From NCBI GenBank assembly GCA_945920215.1, contig CAMEJM010000015.1:1-36818 (forward strand): a DNA stretch of 36,818 nucleotides, given 5' to 3'. The position numbers and the translations under genes were made by a program. Numbering within the stretch: the first letter of the stretch is position 1; every line of letters begins with the position of its first letter. Positions 6,077 through 15,354 of the stretch are shown piece after piece. The notes beneath the pieces were generated by a model. The model did not search any database and had not been told where the DNA came from. It saw nothing but the letters and a program-made list of their open reading frames with translations. Source of the DNA: an uncultured bacterium (GTDB lineage Bacteria > Bacillota > Clostridia > Oscillospirales > CAG-272).

Positions 6077-7465
6077 TTACGTCTGCTCCGCAAGGTCATG
6101 CTCCGCCAAGGCGAGCGCCGCGGCGTAGAAGAACATGGGGTAGATATTGAACACATGATTGTCGAGCAGGCTCCCGCCGAGGAGCACGGCGATCGAAAGC
6201 CCCATGAAAGTGCGGTCAAACGTCGGTCTTTTGACAAACAGCATCACCGACTGCACACGATAGACAAGGTACGCGACGACCGCACAGGCGCCGCAGGCAC
6301 CGAGCAATTCAAAGATCGTGTTGTGGAGGTATCCCGGGAACAGCCCGCCCGCCCATGACTGAAAAGAGATTGCAGCGAAACCGGCACCGAAGATCGGTGC
6401 CCCGAGAAACAGGTGCCACCCCTCGCGCCAGAGATCGAACCGACCGTTGTCATTGAGTCCGTCCGTGCGGAACCGCGGCAGAAATGTGAAGATCTGCTCG
6501 CGGAATCCGAGGAGTGCCACCGCCACGAGGACGAGCGTGAGCGCAAACATAAGACGGTTCACCCGCCGGTTCTCGCCCGTAAAGCACAGAATCACACTGC
6601 CCGTGAGGAATGCCCCCGTCCCGACGAGGAGTGACCCGCGGCTGGTCGTGAGGACGACACCGACGAGGAGCGTCACCGCCGTCAGATAATAGAGCGGTGC
6701 GCGGCGCCGCTTCGCCGCCATGCGGAGCATCAGGGGAATGAGGAGCGCAAACATGATACCGATGCCGTTGTGGATCCCCCAGCCCATGACGATCTTGCTC
6801 ACGTCGACGGCGCCGTTTTTCACCACGCCGTTCGTCATGTACACATACCCGAGTTCAAAAAGGAGAAGCCACGCGATGGCAAAACAACCGTCAAAAATGT
6901 ACTCTTTTGTCCTCTCGCCGCGCGGCAGTTGCAGAGCATACACGAAGTAGAGCCCGCACCAGCAGAACGCCGTAATGGCACCGAACACAAGGTTTTTCGG
7001 CGAATACCCCCCCTGTCCGAGCCCGTTTAAGAGCAGGACCGCTGTGAGCGGGAGCAGAAACGGCGCGAGTGCCGGCTTACCTGTATTCTCCGGTAACCGC
7101 ACACCGAAGAGGATACAATGCGCGAGGAAGGACAGCACGACGATCGAGCCGAGTACGACGATGACGGCCAGCCCCCGCCCGGTGAAGAGATACCCCGAAT
7201 AGGTCGGGCGCATCGGCGCATGGCGCACCGAGAGGCAAAAGACCGCCGCGAACGTCGGCGGCACGACGGGCTGGAGGTCGGGGCACACCAGCATGGCAAC
7301 CGCCGCGAAAAAGACGAAAATGCTCCAGACCACGCGCTCACCCCCGGTGGCATACGACACCGCGGCGAGAAGGACAATGAGGAGAAGATACCATCGGCTC
7401 GCGAAGAACGCGCGCAGTCCCCGCACGAACGGCATCGACTCCGTGCGCTCACGCCATTTTATCAT
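6077..7465 (-). CDS. O-antigen ligase/polymerase-like membrane protein
   Basis: A 462-aa integral membrane protein with about 11-12 hydrophobic helices spread over its length. The large extracytoplasmic loop near residues 330-375 (GRFDLWREGWHLFLGAPIFGAG, then HNTIFELLGACG) is the WaaL/Wzy_C-type signature region that joins or polymerises lipid-linked oligosaccharides outside the membrane. In a Gram-positive this would be a polymerase or a ligase to the cell wall or another acceptor. It is the last gene of the polysaccharide cluster, 18 nt after the nucleotidyltransferase gene, with AGGAGA upstream of the start. A second Wzy-like protein is encoded at 12405-13655, so the division of labour is open. 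Confidence 0.82.
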   Translation of the reverse strand: MIKWRERTESMPFVRGLRAFFASRWYLLLIVLLAAVSYATGGERVVWSIFVFFAAVAMLVCPDLQPVVPPTFAAVFCLSVRHAPMRPTYSGYLFTGRGLAVIVVLGSIVVLSFLAHCILFGVRLPENTGKPALAPFLLPLTAVLLLNGLGQGGYSPKNLVFGAITAFCWCGLYFVYALQLPRGERTKEYIFDGCFAIAWLLLFELGYVYMTNGVVKNGAVDVSKIVMGWGIHNGIGIMFALLIPLMLRMAAKRRRAPLYYLTAVTLLVGVVLTTSRGSLLVGTGAFLTGSVILCFTGENRRVNRLMFALTLVLVAVALLGFREQIFTFLPRFRTDGLNDNGRFDLWREGWHLFLGAPIFGAGFAAISFQSWAGGLFPGYLHNTIFELLGACGACAVVAYLVYRVQSVMLFVKRPTFDRTFMGLSIAVLLGGSLLDNHVFNIYPMFFYAAALALAEHDLAEQT

Positions 7466-7483
7466 TACCCGTATCTCTCCTTT

Positions 7484-8620
7484 TTATCGAATGATTTCCC
7501 ACACGCGCCGGACCTCTTCGGTCTCCTCTTTGGTCATTTTCCCGGCGGCGTGCAAAGTACTTTTCAGATTGTCGCGGTCACGCGAGAACAGGAGCCGGAA
7601 CCACCGCACCACCCAAAGAAACGGCAACAGCACCGGCACGCGGTGTAACACCGGGTACTGCAGACGCATGAGTTTATACGGCAGAAACATGCGGTGCCAC
7701 AGGTAGCGGAAACGTGCGCCCCGCGTCCGCCCTGACTTGGCGGCATCCATGGACGCCGCCTGCTGTTTGGTGCCGTAGGCACCGCCTGCGAGGAGGAACC
7801 CGGTCAGAAGCTCTGTATCGGCGTCGCCCCGCTCTCCCCCGAACCACACGCGCCCGAGGCGCTCAAACTGGGCAACAAAGCGCGTCAGACCGAGTGTGTC
7901 ATACGCACTCGAAAGATACACTCCATCCATTGTGGGGTGCGCCTTTTTCCACAGCCACGCATCCATGACCGAACGTGCCCCGCTCCCACCCGCAAAAAAG
8001 TGCTTATAGGCGTGGAGCAGTGTATATACGTAAAGATCTTCGTTGGTAAAGCGGTAGCGCACACCGTCTTCGGTCTTTAGTCTGTCCCAAATGTTCGCGT
8101 AATACCTCGCATGATTCCCCTGCGGATCCGTCAGGGAAAAGTGCGGCTCGATATGCACGGGACCGAGCATGAAAGAATCGTTGTATTCTTCGCTTTTCTC
8201 CTGCACAAAGCCCATTCGCCGGAGGATGGCGTTGACCTCATCGCGCCGTGTGGCATCATAGAAGAAGTCAATATCACAGGAAAAACGCAGATCCGGTGCC
8301 GGATACACGGCACGAAGCGTCTCCCCTTTCAGTGGCAGATACCGAATCCCTGCCGCCGCAAGCGCGGCAAAGATCTGCTCCCGGTAATGATCCTGCTGTA
8401 CCTGCTGTGCAACGGAGAGATAATATTGCTTCTGTATTTTGGATCGCGTCTCCTGTGGAACGGACGGATCCTGTGCCGCAACGCGGTAAAGAAATCCCAT
8501 GAGGTTCTGCGTGCGGCATAGCGTATACAGTTCGCTCCACGCGGAGCCCGGTATTTCCGGCTCCGCGCCGTTCAGTACAGCTTGAAGAACAGACAGAAAA
8601 ACGACTCCTCTATTGTCCAA
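7484..8620 (-). CDS. Nucleotidyltransferase-fold protein (PF14907-like)
   Basis: About 378 aa. The centre carries PLKGETLRAVYPAPDLRFSCDIDFF, resembling the minimal nucleotidyltransferase fold of the NTP_transf_5 type, with the paired aspartates of DID as probable metal ligands. Such proteins recur in polysaccharide clusters, where their substrate is unknown. The C-terminal 60 residues are basic and hydrophobic (LPYKLMRLQYPVLHRVPVLLPFLWVVRWF), suggesting membrane contact. The start is taken as TTG at 8620 because CGGAGG lies 9 nt upstream. The alternative GTG at 8686 has no ribosome site and overlaps the preceding gene by 40 nt. It is translated between the FrhB-like gene and the ligase-like gene. 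Confidence 0.72.
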   Translation of the reverse strand: MDNRGVVFLSVLQAVLNGAEPEIPGSAWSELYTLCRTQNLMGFLYRVAAQDPSVPQETRSKIQKQYYLSVAQQVQQDHYREQIFAALAAAGIRYLPLKGETLRAVYPAPDLRFSCDIDFFYDATRRDEVNAILRRMGFVQEKSEEYNDSFMLGPVHIEPHFSLTDPQGNHARYYANIWDRLKTEDGVRYRFTNEDLYVYTLLHAYKHFFAGGSGARSVMDAWLWKKAHPTMDGVYLSSAYDTLGLTRFVAQFERLGRVWFGGERGDADTELLTGFLLAGGAYGTKQQAASMDAAKSGRTRGARFRYLWHRMFLPYKLMRLQYPVLHRVPVLLPFLWVVRWFRLLFSRDRDNLKSTLHAAGKMTKEETEEVRRVWEIIR

Positions 8621-8646
8621 AGGAAATGACCTCCGTTTCAATACAT

Positions 8647-9813
8647 TTATCGACAATGAAACACATGGAGTATTTTTTTGACGCACCGTTTTGAAGCGTT
8701 GATTGCTTTGCGGTACAGCTTAACCGGCAACGAGGGATACGTATATTTCTCCACTGCACGGTATGGATTCTTTGCGAAACGGCGGCGAAACGCACGGTGA
8801 CCGCACTTTTTCCCGCTAGGATGAATCAATTGCGGTTGCATAGAAGTTGCCAAATCCGTTGGCTCAAAGTCCAGAGATTCCGTACACGCCGAAAAAGCTT
8901 CCGCTCCCTTTTCCGTGTGCAGCAGCACTAAGGAAACGCCCCTATGATCGTTGAAGCGTGGTGCATTCCTTTCAATCCCCCAATAGTCTCCAATGGTAAT
9001 ATCGGCTCTTCTCTGTGCTGTCGTATACTTGCAGTGATAGCAGGATTCGCGAAACGCATGGCAACTGTAAAACAGTTTTGTCCAACGTCTCTCGCTCTTT
9101 TGGGTCCCATCGGCTAAGACATATGTTTCAACGTTGTCCTCCCATGTGAAGTTTGACTTGTCCCGGAAGTTGAAGTGCAGCATTTTCGCCCCTTCGCGTT
9201 TTTCAATGACTTCCCGATAAGCATCCCATACCCCTGCAGTAGGAACTCCATGGCAAATAATATCGACTGTCAGCAGATTTTTCGTCGATGTATTCGTTGT
9301 TTCCAAATACCGTAAAAGCGCATGCACCTGGCACCCTGTACCGGAAAACAGCACTGGAGTCCCCGATTTCAGGACTCCGCGGCACTCGGAAAAAGTCTTC
9401 CCCAAATTGCTCTCCGCATATTTGGATCCTTTAAAAGCGCGACATTCTTCATAAGACCTCGCGGCAGTATGAACCACTCGGCAATCTGTGTCCAACCGAC
9501 TACCGAATACCACGCCGCCGCGGTCAGTGACATCCTGACAAAGCGCCATGAAAAAACCGCCGCTGCGCGAGGTCGCGACTTCTTGCGGATCCTGCATGCG
9601 AGCAGCATACACCTCGCAAGGGTCTTTCCCCGTCGGCTGGAACCGCGAAAAGTCGCACACTATTTCACAAAGACCGCAGTCGATGCAGAGATCCCTCATA
9701 ACTTGCGGATACGCGGCACCGTCGGCGCCTCGCTCCATTGTAATAGCTCCCTTCGGGCAGATTGCGGCACATGAGCCGCATCCACAGCATTCATGCGGAT
9801 TCGGTTTTATCAT
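8647..9813 (-). CDS. FrhB-like iron-sulfur oxidoreductase
   Basis: A 388-aa protein of the coenzyme F420 hydrogenase/dehydrogenase beta-subunit family. The N terminus has two [4Fe-4S] ferredoxin motifs (CCGCGSCAAICP at 9-20 and CIDCGLCEIVCD at 43-54). The FrhB N and C domains follow, including SGTGCQVHAL and a Cys-rich CYHCKYTTAQRRADITIGDYWG segment. In Clostridia these proteins are commonly paired with polysaccharide pyruvyl transferases and may reduce or otherwise modify a sugar or its carrier; the reaction is not established. The start codon overlaps the stop of the pyruvyl transferase gene (ATGA, 9810-9813), so the two are translationally coupled. Confidence 0.85.
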   Translation of the reverse strand: MIKPNPHECCGCGSCAAICPKGAITMERGADGAAYPQVMRDLCIDCGLCEIVCDFSRFQPTGKDPCEVYAARMQDPQEVATSRSGGFFMALCQDVTDRGGVVFGSRLDTDCRVVHTAARSYEECRAFKGSKYAESNLGKTFSECRGVLKSGTPVLFSGTGCQVHALLRYLETTNTSTKNLLTVDIICHGVPTAGVWDAYREVIEKREGAKMLHFNFRDKSNFTWEDNVETYVLADGTQKSERRWTKLFYSCHAFRESCYHCKYTTAQRRADITIGDYWGIERNAPRFNDHRGVSLVLLHTEKGAEAFSACTESLDFEPTDLATSMQPQLIHPSGKKCGHRAFRRRFAKNPYRAVEKYTYPSLPVKLYRKAINASKRCVKKILHVFHCR

Positions 9814-10847
9814 CTATTTTCTCCTCTCAAAGAATTCCGCAAATACGTGAGAGAAAGGTTGCGGGAACGCTCCAAAAGCCCATTGACTGTATCATAATCA
9901 ATGGGCGAATAATACAACCGCTCCGGCGTATTTACATCCGATACGACACGTGAAAGAAGTGCGAAGTCCTTTAGTAATCCCCAAAGTTTTTGCGATGTCT
10001 TCGGGAAGACCGCAAATCGTTTGCCCAGTTTGAGTGACAGTGCCGCGCCGTGGAAAGTGGATGTCACCACAAAATCCGCGCCTGAAAGCCAACCGAGATA
10101 TTCGAACGGATCAGCCACGATATTCTTGTCACACCATGCATTATAGGTGGCAACGCTGATGAGCTTTTTGCCTGTTACCTTTGCCAACCGTCTTACAGAA
10201 GCAATCTCTTTTTTATCCAAACCGTAACTGTACACCAATATGTATCCCGTTTCCGTCACCGGTTTCAAATAGGGGGTCAACGATGAAATCAGCAGCGTCG
10301 GGTCGCAGACCTTAAGCGGTTCCTTGCCCGTCAATGCGCGAACCAGTGAGGCAGTCCTATCATCCCGCACGGACACAGCGGTAAAATCCGAAAAAACAAT
10401 TCCGACATCTTTGGCATCCTCTGCGGTCACATTCCCGGCGCAAGCAGCATATGCAATTCTTTTCTCGGCATTCATGTGGTGCGCGAAATACTGCAGATGA
10501 TGCCGGAACCTGTTGCTTTTGATGTTCCAAACTTCGTCCGAGCCGATGATTGCCGCGTCAAAGTGCTCCGCCTCATCAAATGACGCGGGATCCCTGTTCA
10601 GCCTTCCCGCCACCGCCGCATATTTTTGAGCCGAACGGTACTTGAAAAGGGTGTAGGGAATCCCTCCGGCAAAGAAACATCGACATACCTTTTTTAGTTT
10701 CTCTGTCTTGCTTGCTCTGCCGCCTTTACCCAGTCGGGCAAATGAAACTGTGTGCCCCTCCGCACTGAGCAACTCCTGCATGGAGAACGCCTGCAAAAAC
10801 GCTCCGATATTCTGTGCCTGATCAAGAGTGAATATTTTGATTTTCAT
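9810..10847 (-). CDS. Polysaccharide pyruvyl transferase
   Basis: A 345-aa member of the CsaB/PssM family, which transfers enolpyruvate from PEP to a sugar hydroxyl pair to form a ketal. Family features are the N-terminal QAQNIGAFLQAFSMQELL motif, FDAAIIGSDEVWN (about 97-109), a CDPTLL segment and the C-terminal FVVTSTFHGAALSLKLGKRF stretch, whose His is typical of the active site. Cytoplasmic, no signal. The ketal would add negative charge to the polymer. It is followed by the FrhB-like gene with a 4-nt overlap and preceded by the flippase gene. GGAG lies 6-7 nt upstream of the start. Confidence 0.88.
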   Translation of the reverse strand: MKIKIFTLDQAQNIGAFLQAFSMQELLSAEGHTVSFARLGKGGRASKTEKLKKVCRCFFAGGIPYTLFKYRSAQKYAAVAGRLNRDPASFDEAEHFDAAIIGSDEVWNIKSNRFRHHLQYFAHHMNAEKRIAYAACAGNVTAEDAKDVGIVFSDFTAVSVRDDRTASLVRALTGKEPLKVCDPTLLISSLTPYLKPVTETGYILVYSYGLDKKEIASVRRLAKVTGKKLISVATYNAWCDKNIVADPFEYLGWLSGADFVVTSTFHGAALSLKLGKRFAVFPKTSQKLWGLLKDFALLSRVVSDVNTPERLYYSPIDYDTVNGLLERSRNLSLTYLRNSLRGENR

Positions 10848-10870
10848 TTGGCTCTCCTCGTTTAGGCAGG

Positions 10871-12397
10871 TTACCTTTGGAGTGATTGTCCATCGTCACT
10901 GTGTGCCCGATTGGATACTTCCCCGGTTGAGACCGTCTCGCCGGGGGTAACCGCCGTCATGTCCGTTTGCCCGTTTTGGCAGATAGTATCGTCAAGCATT
11001 GCATCTTCAGATGCCGTAGCACTTTTTTGTCTTTTGCGTTGTATCAGTGAGCCCAACAAATACTTTACCGTCGGACGCATGAAAACCAAAGCAGTTGTAA
11101 TCCCGACTACCACATAGATGGCGCAACCGATATAGGTATTTGACATATTTCCCGTCACAAGGTATGTCGACAACACGATGGCCAGCGAGACATACGCCTG
11201 CCAGCTGTAGTGCCACTCTTTATCGTCAATTTCGCAGATCAACAGCCACAGCACCATCACCACCAGCGTTGCAACTGCGAATGCGAGGATCGTACCGAAC
11301 AAGAAATACGCGATGATGTTTGCGACGAAAGCGAGTGCCAGCATGACAACCATTTGGATCAGGTATTTCTTTTGCTTACCTTCTGCTTTATACTTGTTTA
11401 CATAGATCCCTTTGATAATGGTTGCCAATGCCTGCGCGGCGAACAGAGGAATCATTACCTTAACAGAGGAGAGATATTTGGGAATAAACCACTTAAGAAT
11501 CAGCGTGATGGGGAAAGCGCCCGCCACGATGACAAAGGCATAGATCAGCGTCGCGTCCTTGATCTTGCGCACCTCTTTCAAAGACGGTTTTTTGCAAAAC
11601 ACATTGAACATGGAGACCGTGACGGGCGTCATGAATGTCGTCACCAGGTTTTCCATGCTGACTGCAAAGGAAAAGAGCGCAAACTGCACATCGTCCATTA
11701 AATAGTTGACAAACCATTTGGAGATCGACGAAAAAAAGGACGAGACAAACATCCCCAGCATCAAAATGATGCCGAGTCGGATGTTGAAACCGATTTCTTT
11801 AAAACTAACAGAAAAATGACGAAGGAACGGTGTCTTACGGTTCAGGAAAACTGCCATTATGACGAGTAGCGGAATCGTAACCAAGGGAGTCGTGAGAATA
11901 TAAAAAATGGAGTTGTCCGTCTTAAAGGCAAAGATAAGCAGCACATATGCGACCAGTACCATCACACGGCTACAGTTCAGTGCAACCCCATACGCCTTAA
12001 ACTCTCCCGTCGCCTGATACAGCATCTGGTAATATTTCAGCGTATTGGAGATGATGAAGCTGATGCCCAATGACATAATCAGCGGGTCTTTTTGGGAGAT
12101 GCCCACCGCCGTGATGATGACGGCGATCGGTGCTTGGAAAGCAAGATAAGAAAAGTAGTTTCTCCCGAGGTCTGCAGGATCCAGCATCCCGACCTCCTTG
12201 CCGCCGTATTTCAGGTACATACCCTGAATATATCCGCAAGTTACAAGCTCCGAGTAGGTGGTCATATATAGCGTGTATTCCTTGATTGCGGCGTATGTAC
12301 CGTAGCTCGTATACGCAGGAAGAAGAAAATTGGTGCCGGCAACGACCACAAGATAGAACAAATTGGCAATAATAATCTGGAACAAACTCTTTTTCAT
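10871..12397 (-). CDS. Wzx-type oligosaccharide flippase
   Basis: A 508-aa membrane protein with roughly 12-14 helices, of the MATE/MVF-like polysaccharide exporter superfamily. It would flip undecaprenyl-linked repeat units across the membrane. The N terminus (MKKSLFQIIIANLFYLVVVAGTNFLLPAY in pieces) has the usual first helix and periplasmic loop. A cytoplasmic tail of about 65 residues at the end is polar, Ser/Thr-rich and probably disordered. The start at 12397 places the gene 7 nt after the polymerase stop; an upstream in-frame start at 12448 would overlap that gene by 44 nt. The region is visibly AT-richer than the flanks. Confidence 0.85.
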   Translation of the reverse strand: MKKSLFQIIIANLFYLVVVAGTNFLLPAYTSYGTYAAIKEYTLYMTTYSELVTCGYIQGMYLKYGGKEVGMLDPADLGRNYFSYLAFQAPIAVIITAVGISQKDPLIMSLGISFIISNTLKYYQMLYQATGEFKAYGVALNCSRVMVLVAYVLLIFAFKTDNSIFYILTTPLVTIPLLVIMAVFLNRKTPFLRHFSVSFKEIGFNIRLGIILMLGMFVSSFFSSISKWFVNYLMDDVQFALFSFAVSMENLVTTFMTPVTVSMFNVFCKKPSLKEVRKIKDATLIYAFVIVAGAFPITLILKWFIPKYLSSVKVMIPLFAAQALATIIKGIYVNKYKAEGKQKKYLIQMVVMLALAFVANIIAYFLFGTILAFAVATLVVMVLWLLICEIDDKEWHYSWQAYVSLAIVLSTYLVTGNMSNTYIGCAIYVVVGITTALVFMRPTVKYLLGSLIQRKRQKSATASEDAMLDDTICQNGQTDMTAVTPGETVSTGEVSNRAHSDDGQSLQR

Positions 12398-12404
12398 GAA
12401 TATA

Positions 12405-13655
12405 TTATTCCTTTGCTCCTTCGGCGCTGGTAAGGGTGGATAGTACATCCGGATCCGGGAGTTTACAATACAAAGCCAATAGTATGAACACAGCGCATCC
12501 CCAAAGACTGGGCGCTTGGAATCCTAAACCAGCGATCAGCAAGCAGGATAGTACTATCCATGCGACCGATTTGTAGCGGCTGCATGATATTGGCATGATA
12601 AATTTGCGGATCAGAATGGCAAGAAATCCGATGAATGCCAATGTGCCGAGAATACCGAACTGTGCAAAAACAATCGGGTAGTAACTATCCTGTAAAGCGC
12701 CTCTGTTGTCGGGACTCATCAAATAATGGCTTGAAAAACCATATTGATAATATAACGGAGAATAATTTCTTGCCGCCATGGCGGAACCGTAAGTTGCAAA
12801 TCCGGCACCAATCGGGAAATACCGACGCATCGTCACAAACGAGTAGAAAAACAAAAGGTAGCGCGGTGCATTCGTATTTAGCAAATAGTCCGTGATTTCA
12901 CCCCAACCTACCAACAATCCGACTGCGACAATGATGGGTATATAATACCAATGGAATTTAACAGATCGCTCCACCAGCAAAAAGGCGACTGCTATCATGA
13001 CCAGCATGAAAGCTCCAAGCCCGGAAGCGTTCAGTAAGACCACTACCATCGTCATGATATAATAAGCAATGCGTCCAATACCGCCACCAGTATAAATCAT
13101 TGAGAAGAAGAGAATTGCCCACACAGAGACAGAACCATAGAATTTTGCTCTTAATACAAATGCTCCTTCTACATTACACCAAAAAGAAAAAGCGCCAAAA
13201 CGGGAAAGCAGTGCCATGCCGAACAGCATGATTAGGAATATTTTCGAAATCGCTTGACCGACTCTTACAATCCGTTGCGCCTGTTTCCCGGTTAATGTCA
13301 TCAAAAAAAACAGTAAAACATAATAGGACTTAAAGAACAAAAAAGCATCTACCCATACGATCTTCCATGGTTGTAGAGCAGAAAAAGCATTTCCAAGCAA
13401 GCCGATCAAAAGCAGTGCTGCCAAGCAAACGGTCATGAAAAAAATCGGTCGGCACATCTTGCCTTGCGTAATGAGTAGCACCACTATACCGACCAAGCAA
13501 ACAAACGCCAGTACCTCATCGGCGTAATTTACAACTTCAGGGAGTTTTTTTTCAAACACGCTTGAAAAGAACAGCACCACTATGATGCAATTTATCAGTA
13601 TAGAATATAAATCAACACCACTTTTTTTGTGTCGAATATTTATGAAAACATTCAT
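12405..13655 (-). CDS. Wzy-like polysaccharide polymerase
   Basis: A 416-aa, very hydrophobic protein with 10-12 helices. A loop near residues 265-330 contains MRRYFPIGAGFATYGSAMA and then NRGALQDSYYPIVFAQFGILG, a pattern typical of Wzy/EpsF-like polymerases. There it would join repeat units on the outer face of the membrane. Sequence conservation in this family is low, so the call rests on topology, the loop pattern and the position next to a Wzx flippase. AT-richer than the rest of the window, as is usual for the variable core of polysaccharide loci. GAGGG lies about 7 nt upstream of the start. Confidence 0.8.
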   Translation of the reverse strand: MNVFINIRHKKSGVDLYSILINCIIVVLFFSSVFEKKLPEVVNYADEVLAFVCLVGIVVLLITQGKMCRPIFFMTVCLAALLLIGLLGNAFSALQPWKIVWVDAFLFFKSYYVLLFFLMTLTGKQAQRIVRVGQAISKIFLIMLFGMALLSRFGAFSFWCNVEGAFVLRAKFYGSVSVWAILFFSMIYTGGGIGRIAYYIMTMVVVLLNASGLGAFMLVMIAVAFLLVERSVKFHWYYIPIIVAVGLLVGWGEITDYLLNTNAPRYLLFFYSFVTMRRYFPIGAGFATYGSAMAARNYSPLYYQYGFSSHYLMSPDNRGALQDSYYPIVFAQFGILGTLAFIGFLAILIRKFIMPISCSRYKSVAWIVLSCLLIAGLGFQAPSLWGCAVFILLALYCKLPDPDVLSTLTSAEGAKE

Positions 13656-13709
13656 TCGTTTTCCCTCTTTTATACAGCAAAGCGATTGAAACTGGGCATT
13701 TCGGATGAT

Positions 13710-14840
13710 TTACCCCAGCAACTCAGCATATATCGCTCTTATCTGTGCTTCCGCGATGGATATATCAAAAGCTTTGGCTGTCTCACGGCAGTCTTCCGAC
13801 ATCTTATCACGTTCTGCGACTAATTTTGAAATCGCCCGCGCGAATGTCGCGGCGTCAAACGGATCGCACAGATAACCCGTCCGCCCGTTCTCGACATAAT
13901 CGCGGATTCCCTGCACGTCCGACCCGACGAGCGGAACCCCTGCGGCGAGAGATTGTACCCCTGCGAGGCCGAGACCCTCGCGTATGGAAGGAATGGCACC
14001 GATATCCGATGCTTTCATCATCTCCGGTATATCGTTGCGGAAACCCATCAATCGTAAATCAACGCCTTTCTCCAAAGCCAGTGCCTGCAATGCATTGCTC
14101 GTGCCACCGTTGATGCCGTTACCGCAAATGACAAATACATATCGTTCATGATCCGGCAACAGGGCGATCGCCTCTATGATGATGCGGTGATTTTTTCGCG
14201 TGGATAGTTCGCCGACCGAAAGGATCATGATGCGGTCAGGCGAAATGCCGATTTGCGCACGGTACGCTCCGCGATCTACCTCAACGCTTTGAAATCTGTG
14301 GGTATCCACGCCGACGCCATTCACGTAATACACCTTTTTGCAGTGCATCTTTTTCGCCGCGGCATAATCCTCACGATTGATGGTCACGATGGCGTCGCAG
14401 AAGCGCGATCCGAACTTTTCGAGCGTACCGTAGAGCAGTTTTTGTTTTTTGGTGGAGTGGGAAGTAAAAGCAAAGCCATGCGTTGTATAGATGACAAGCG
14501 TACCGCTCCTCCTTTGCCGTCGTGCGGCAAGCCTTGTCAGGAGCCCCGCAATCGGTGTATGACAATGAACCAAATCAAAATGACTCTCTTTGAAAAGTCC
14601 TTTTAACTGCCGATACGCCCTACGGTTGGCACTCGACAGTGGGTTTTGACTGTCGAAATCAATCTGCACGAATTTAACACCCATGGCGGTGAGTTTATTT
14701 TGCGTATCGCTCCATTCCAATTTGTTCGCATTGGCGGCGTAGGTGATTTCATAACCTTCTTCTTGCAGTATTTTCATGCTGACGATCAGAAAACTGGCAA
14801 ACCCCGCCAGGTTAGCAACGATCAGCGCCTGCTTCTTCAT
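13710..14840 (-). CDS. GT4 glycosyltransferase (EpsD-like)
   Basis: A 376-aa GT-B fold glycosyltransferase. The N-terminal acceptor lobe starts KQALIVANLAGFASFLIVSM and contains FDLVHCHTPIAGLL and TTHGF. The C-terminal donor lobe contains SVGELSTRKNH, GFRNDIPEMMKASDIGAIPS and the EX7E-type REGLGLAGVQSLAAGVPLVG. It acts in the cytoplasm on the lipid-linked repeat unit; donor and acceptor are unknown. The start at 14840 follows the family N terminus and a GGGAAAGG site. An in-frame ATG at 14873 overlaps the upstream relic's stop (ATGA) and could be used by coupling, adding 11 basic residues. Confidence 0.9.
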   Translation of the reverse strand: MKKQALIVANLAGFASFLIVSMKILQEEGYEITYAANANKLEWSDTQNKLTAMGVKFVQIDFDSQNPLSSANRRAYRQLKGLFKESHFDLVHCHTPIAGLLTRLAARRQRRSGTLVIYTTHGFAFTSHSTKKQKLLYGTLEKFGSRFCDAIVTINREDYAAAKKMHCKKVYYVNGVGVDTHRFQSVEVDRGAYRAQIGISPDRIMILSVGELSTRKNHRIIIEAIALLPDHERYVFVICGNGINGGTSNALQALALEKGVDLRLMGFRNDIPEMMKASDIGAIPSIREGLGLAGVQSLAAGVPLVGSDVQGIRDYVENGRTGYLCDPFDAATFARAISKLVAERDKMSEDCRETAKAFDISIAEAQIRAIYAELLG

Positions 14841-14869
14841 AAACCTTTCCCTTTTCGGCAACTGTTTTT

Positions 14870-15310
14870 TCATTTTCGATACGCTGTCACATAATGAGTC
14901 AAATGCTTTTCCTCCGGAGGCAATGTCATATAATCTCCGTAGAGCTCTGTCAGATAATTGTCATAACCGGCAAATCCCTTAAAGGTATGCCCTTCAAATG
15001 AAACATCTATCAAATTATGAAAGAGAGCCTCAGGAAAACGGAAGCCGATCAAACGCTCAAACATCATCGTCAGGTTGGAAACAACAATCCATTTCACTTT
15101 TTTAAAACCGCTATCCTGGACGATCTTTTGCATCTGCTCCAGATATTCCTTCACACACACCACTTCAATTGCGTCAATCTGCATGCAATTCTCCATGTTT
15201 TCCAGAGGATAGCAGCAAATCGGTTTTTCATTTATTTCAATAAACTGCTTTGGAATTCCGGCTCCGACACGCTCGCCGATTCCTCCTGCTAAAAGTATGC
15301 CGACCGTCAT
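14870..15310 (-). pseudogene. Cytidylyltransferase-LicD deletion relic
   Basis: An intact 146-aa frame joining two unrelated fragments. Residues 1-77 are the N terminus of an IspD/TarI-type cytidylyltransferase: VGILLAGGIGERVGAGIPKQ with the nucleotide-binding GGxGxR-like loop, then KPICCYPLENM. The remaining two-thirds of that family is absent. From about residue 88 onward the sequence is the C-terminal end of a LicD-type phosphotransferase (FRFPEALF, SFEG, YDNYLTELYGDYMTLPPEEK, H). The join lies around 15040-15080. Neither part retains a full active site, so this is most simply an in-frame deletion between an ispD/tarI-like gene and a licD-like gene. A good ribosome site (AAGGAGAA) shows it is still translatable. 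A functional role cannot be excluded. Confidence 0.75.
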
Positions 15311-15354
15311 ACAATTCTCCTTTCTCTCGCTTTCCCGCTCGTATGCATTTCAAT

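Noticed and set aside
14870-15310. Functional IspD/TarI cytidylyltransferase
   Set aside because: Only the first third of the family is present. The catalytic middle and C-terminal parts are replaced by LicD-like sequence.
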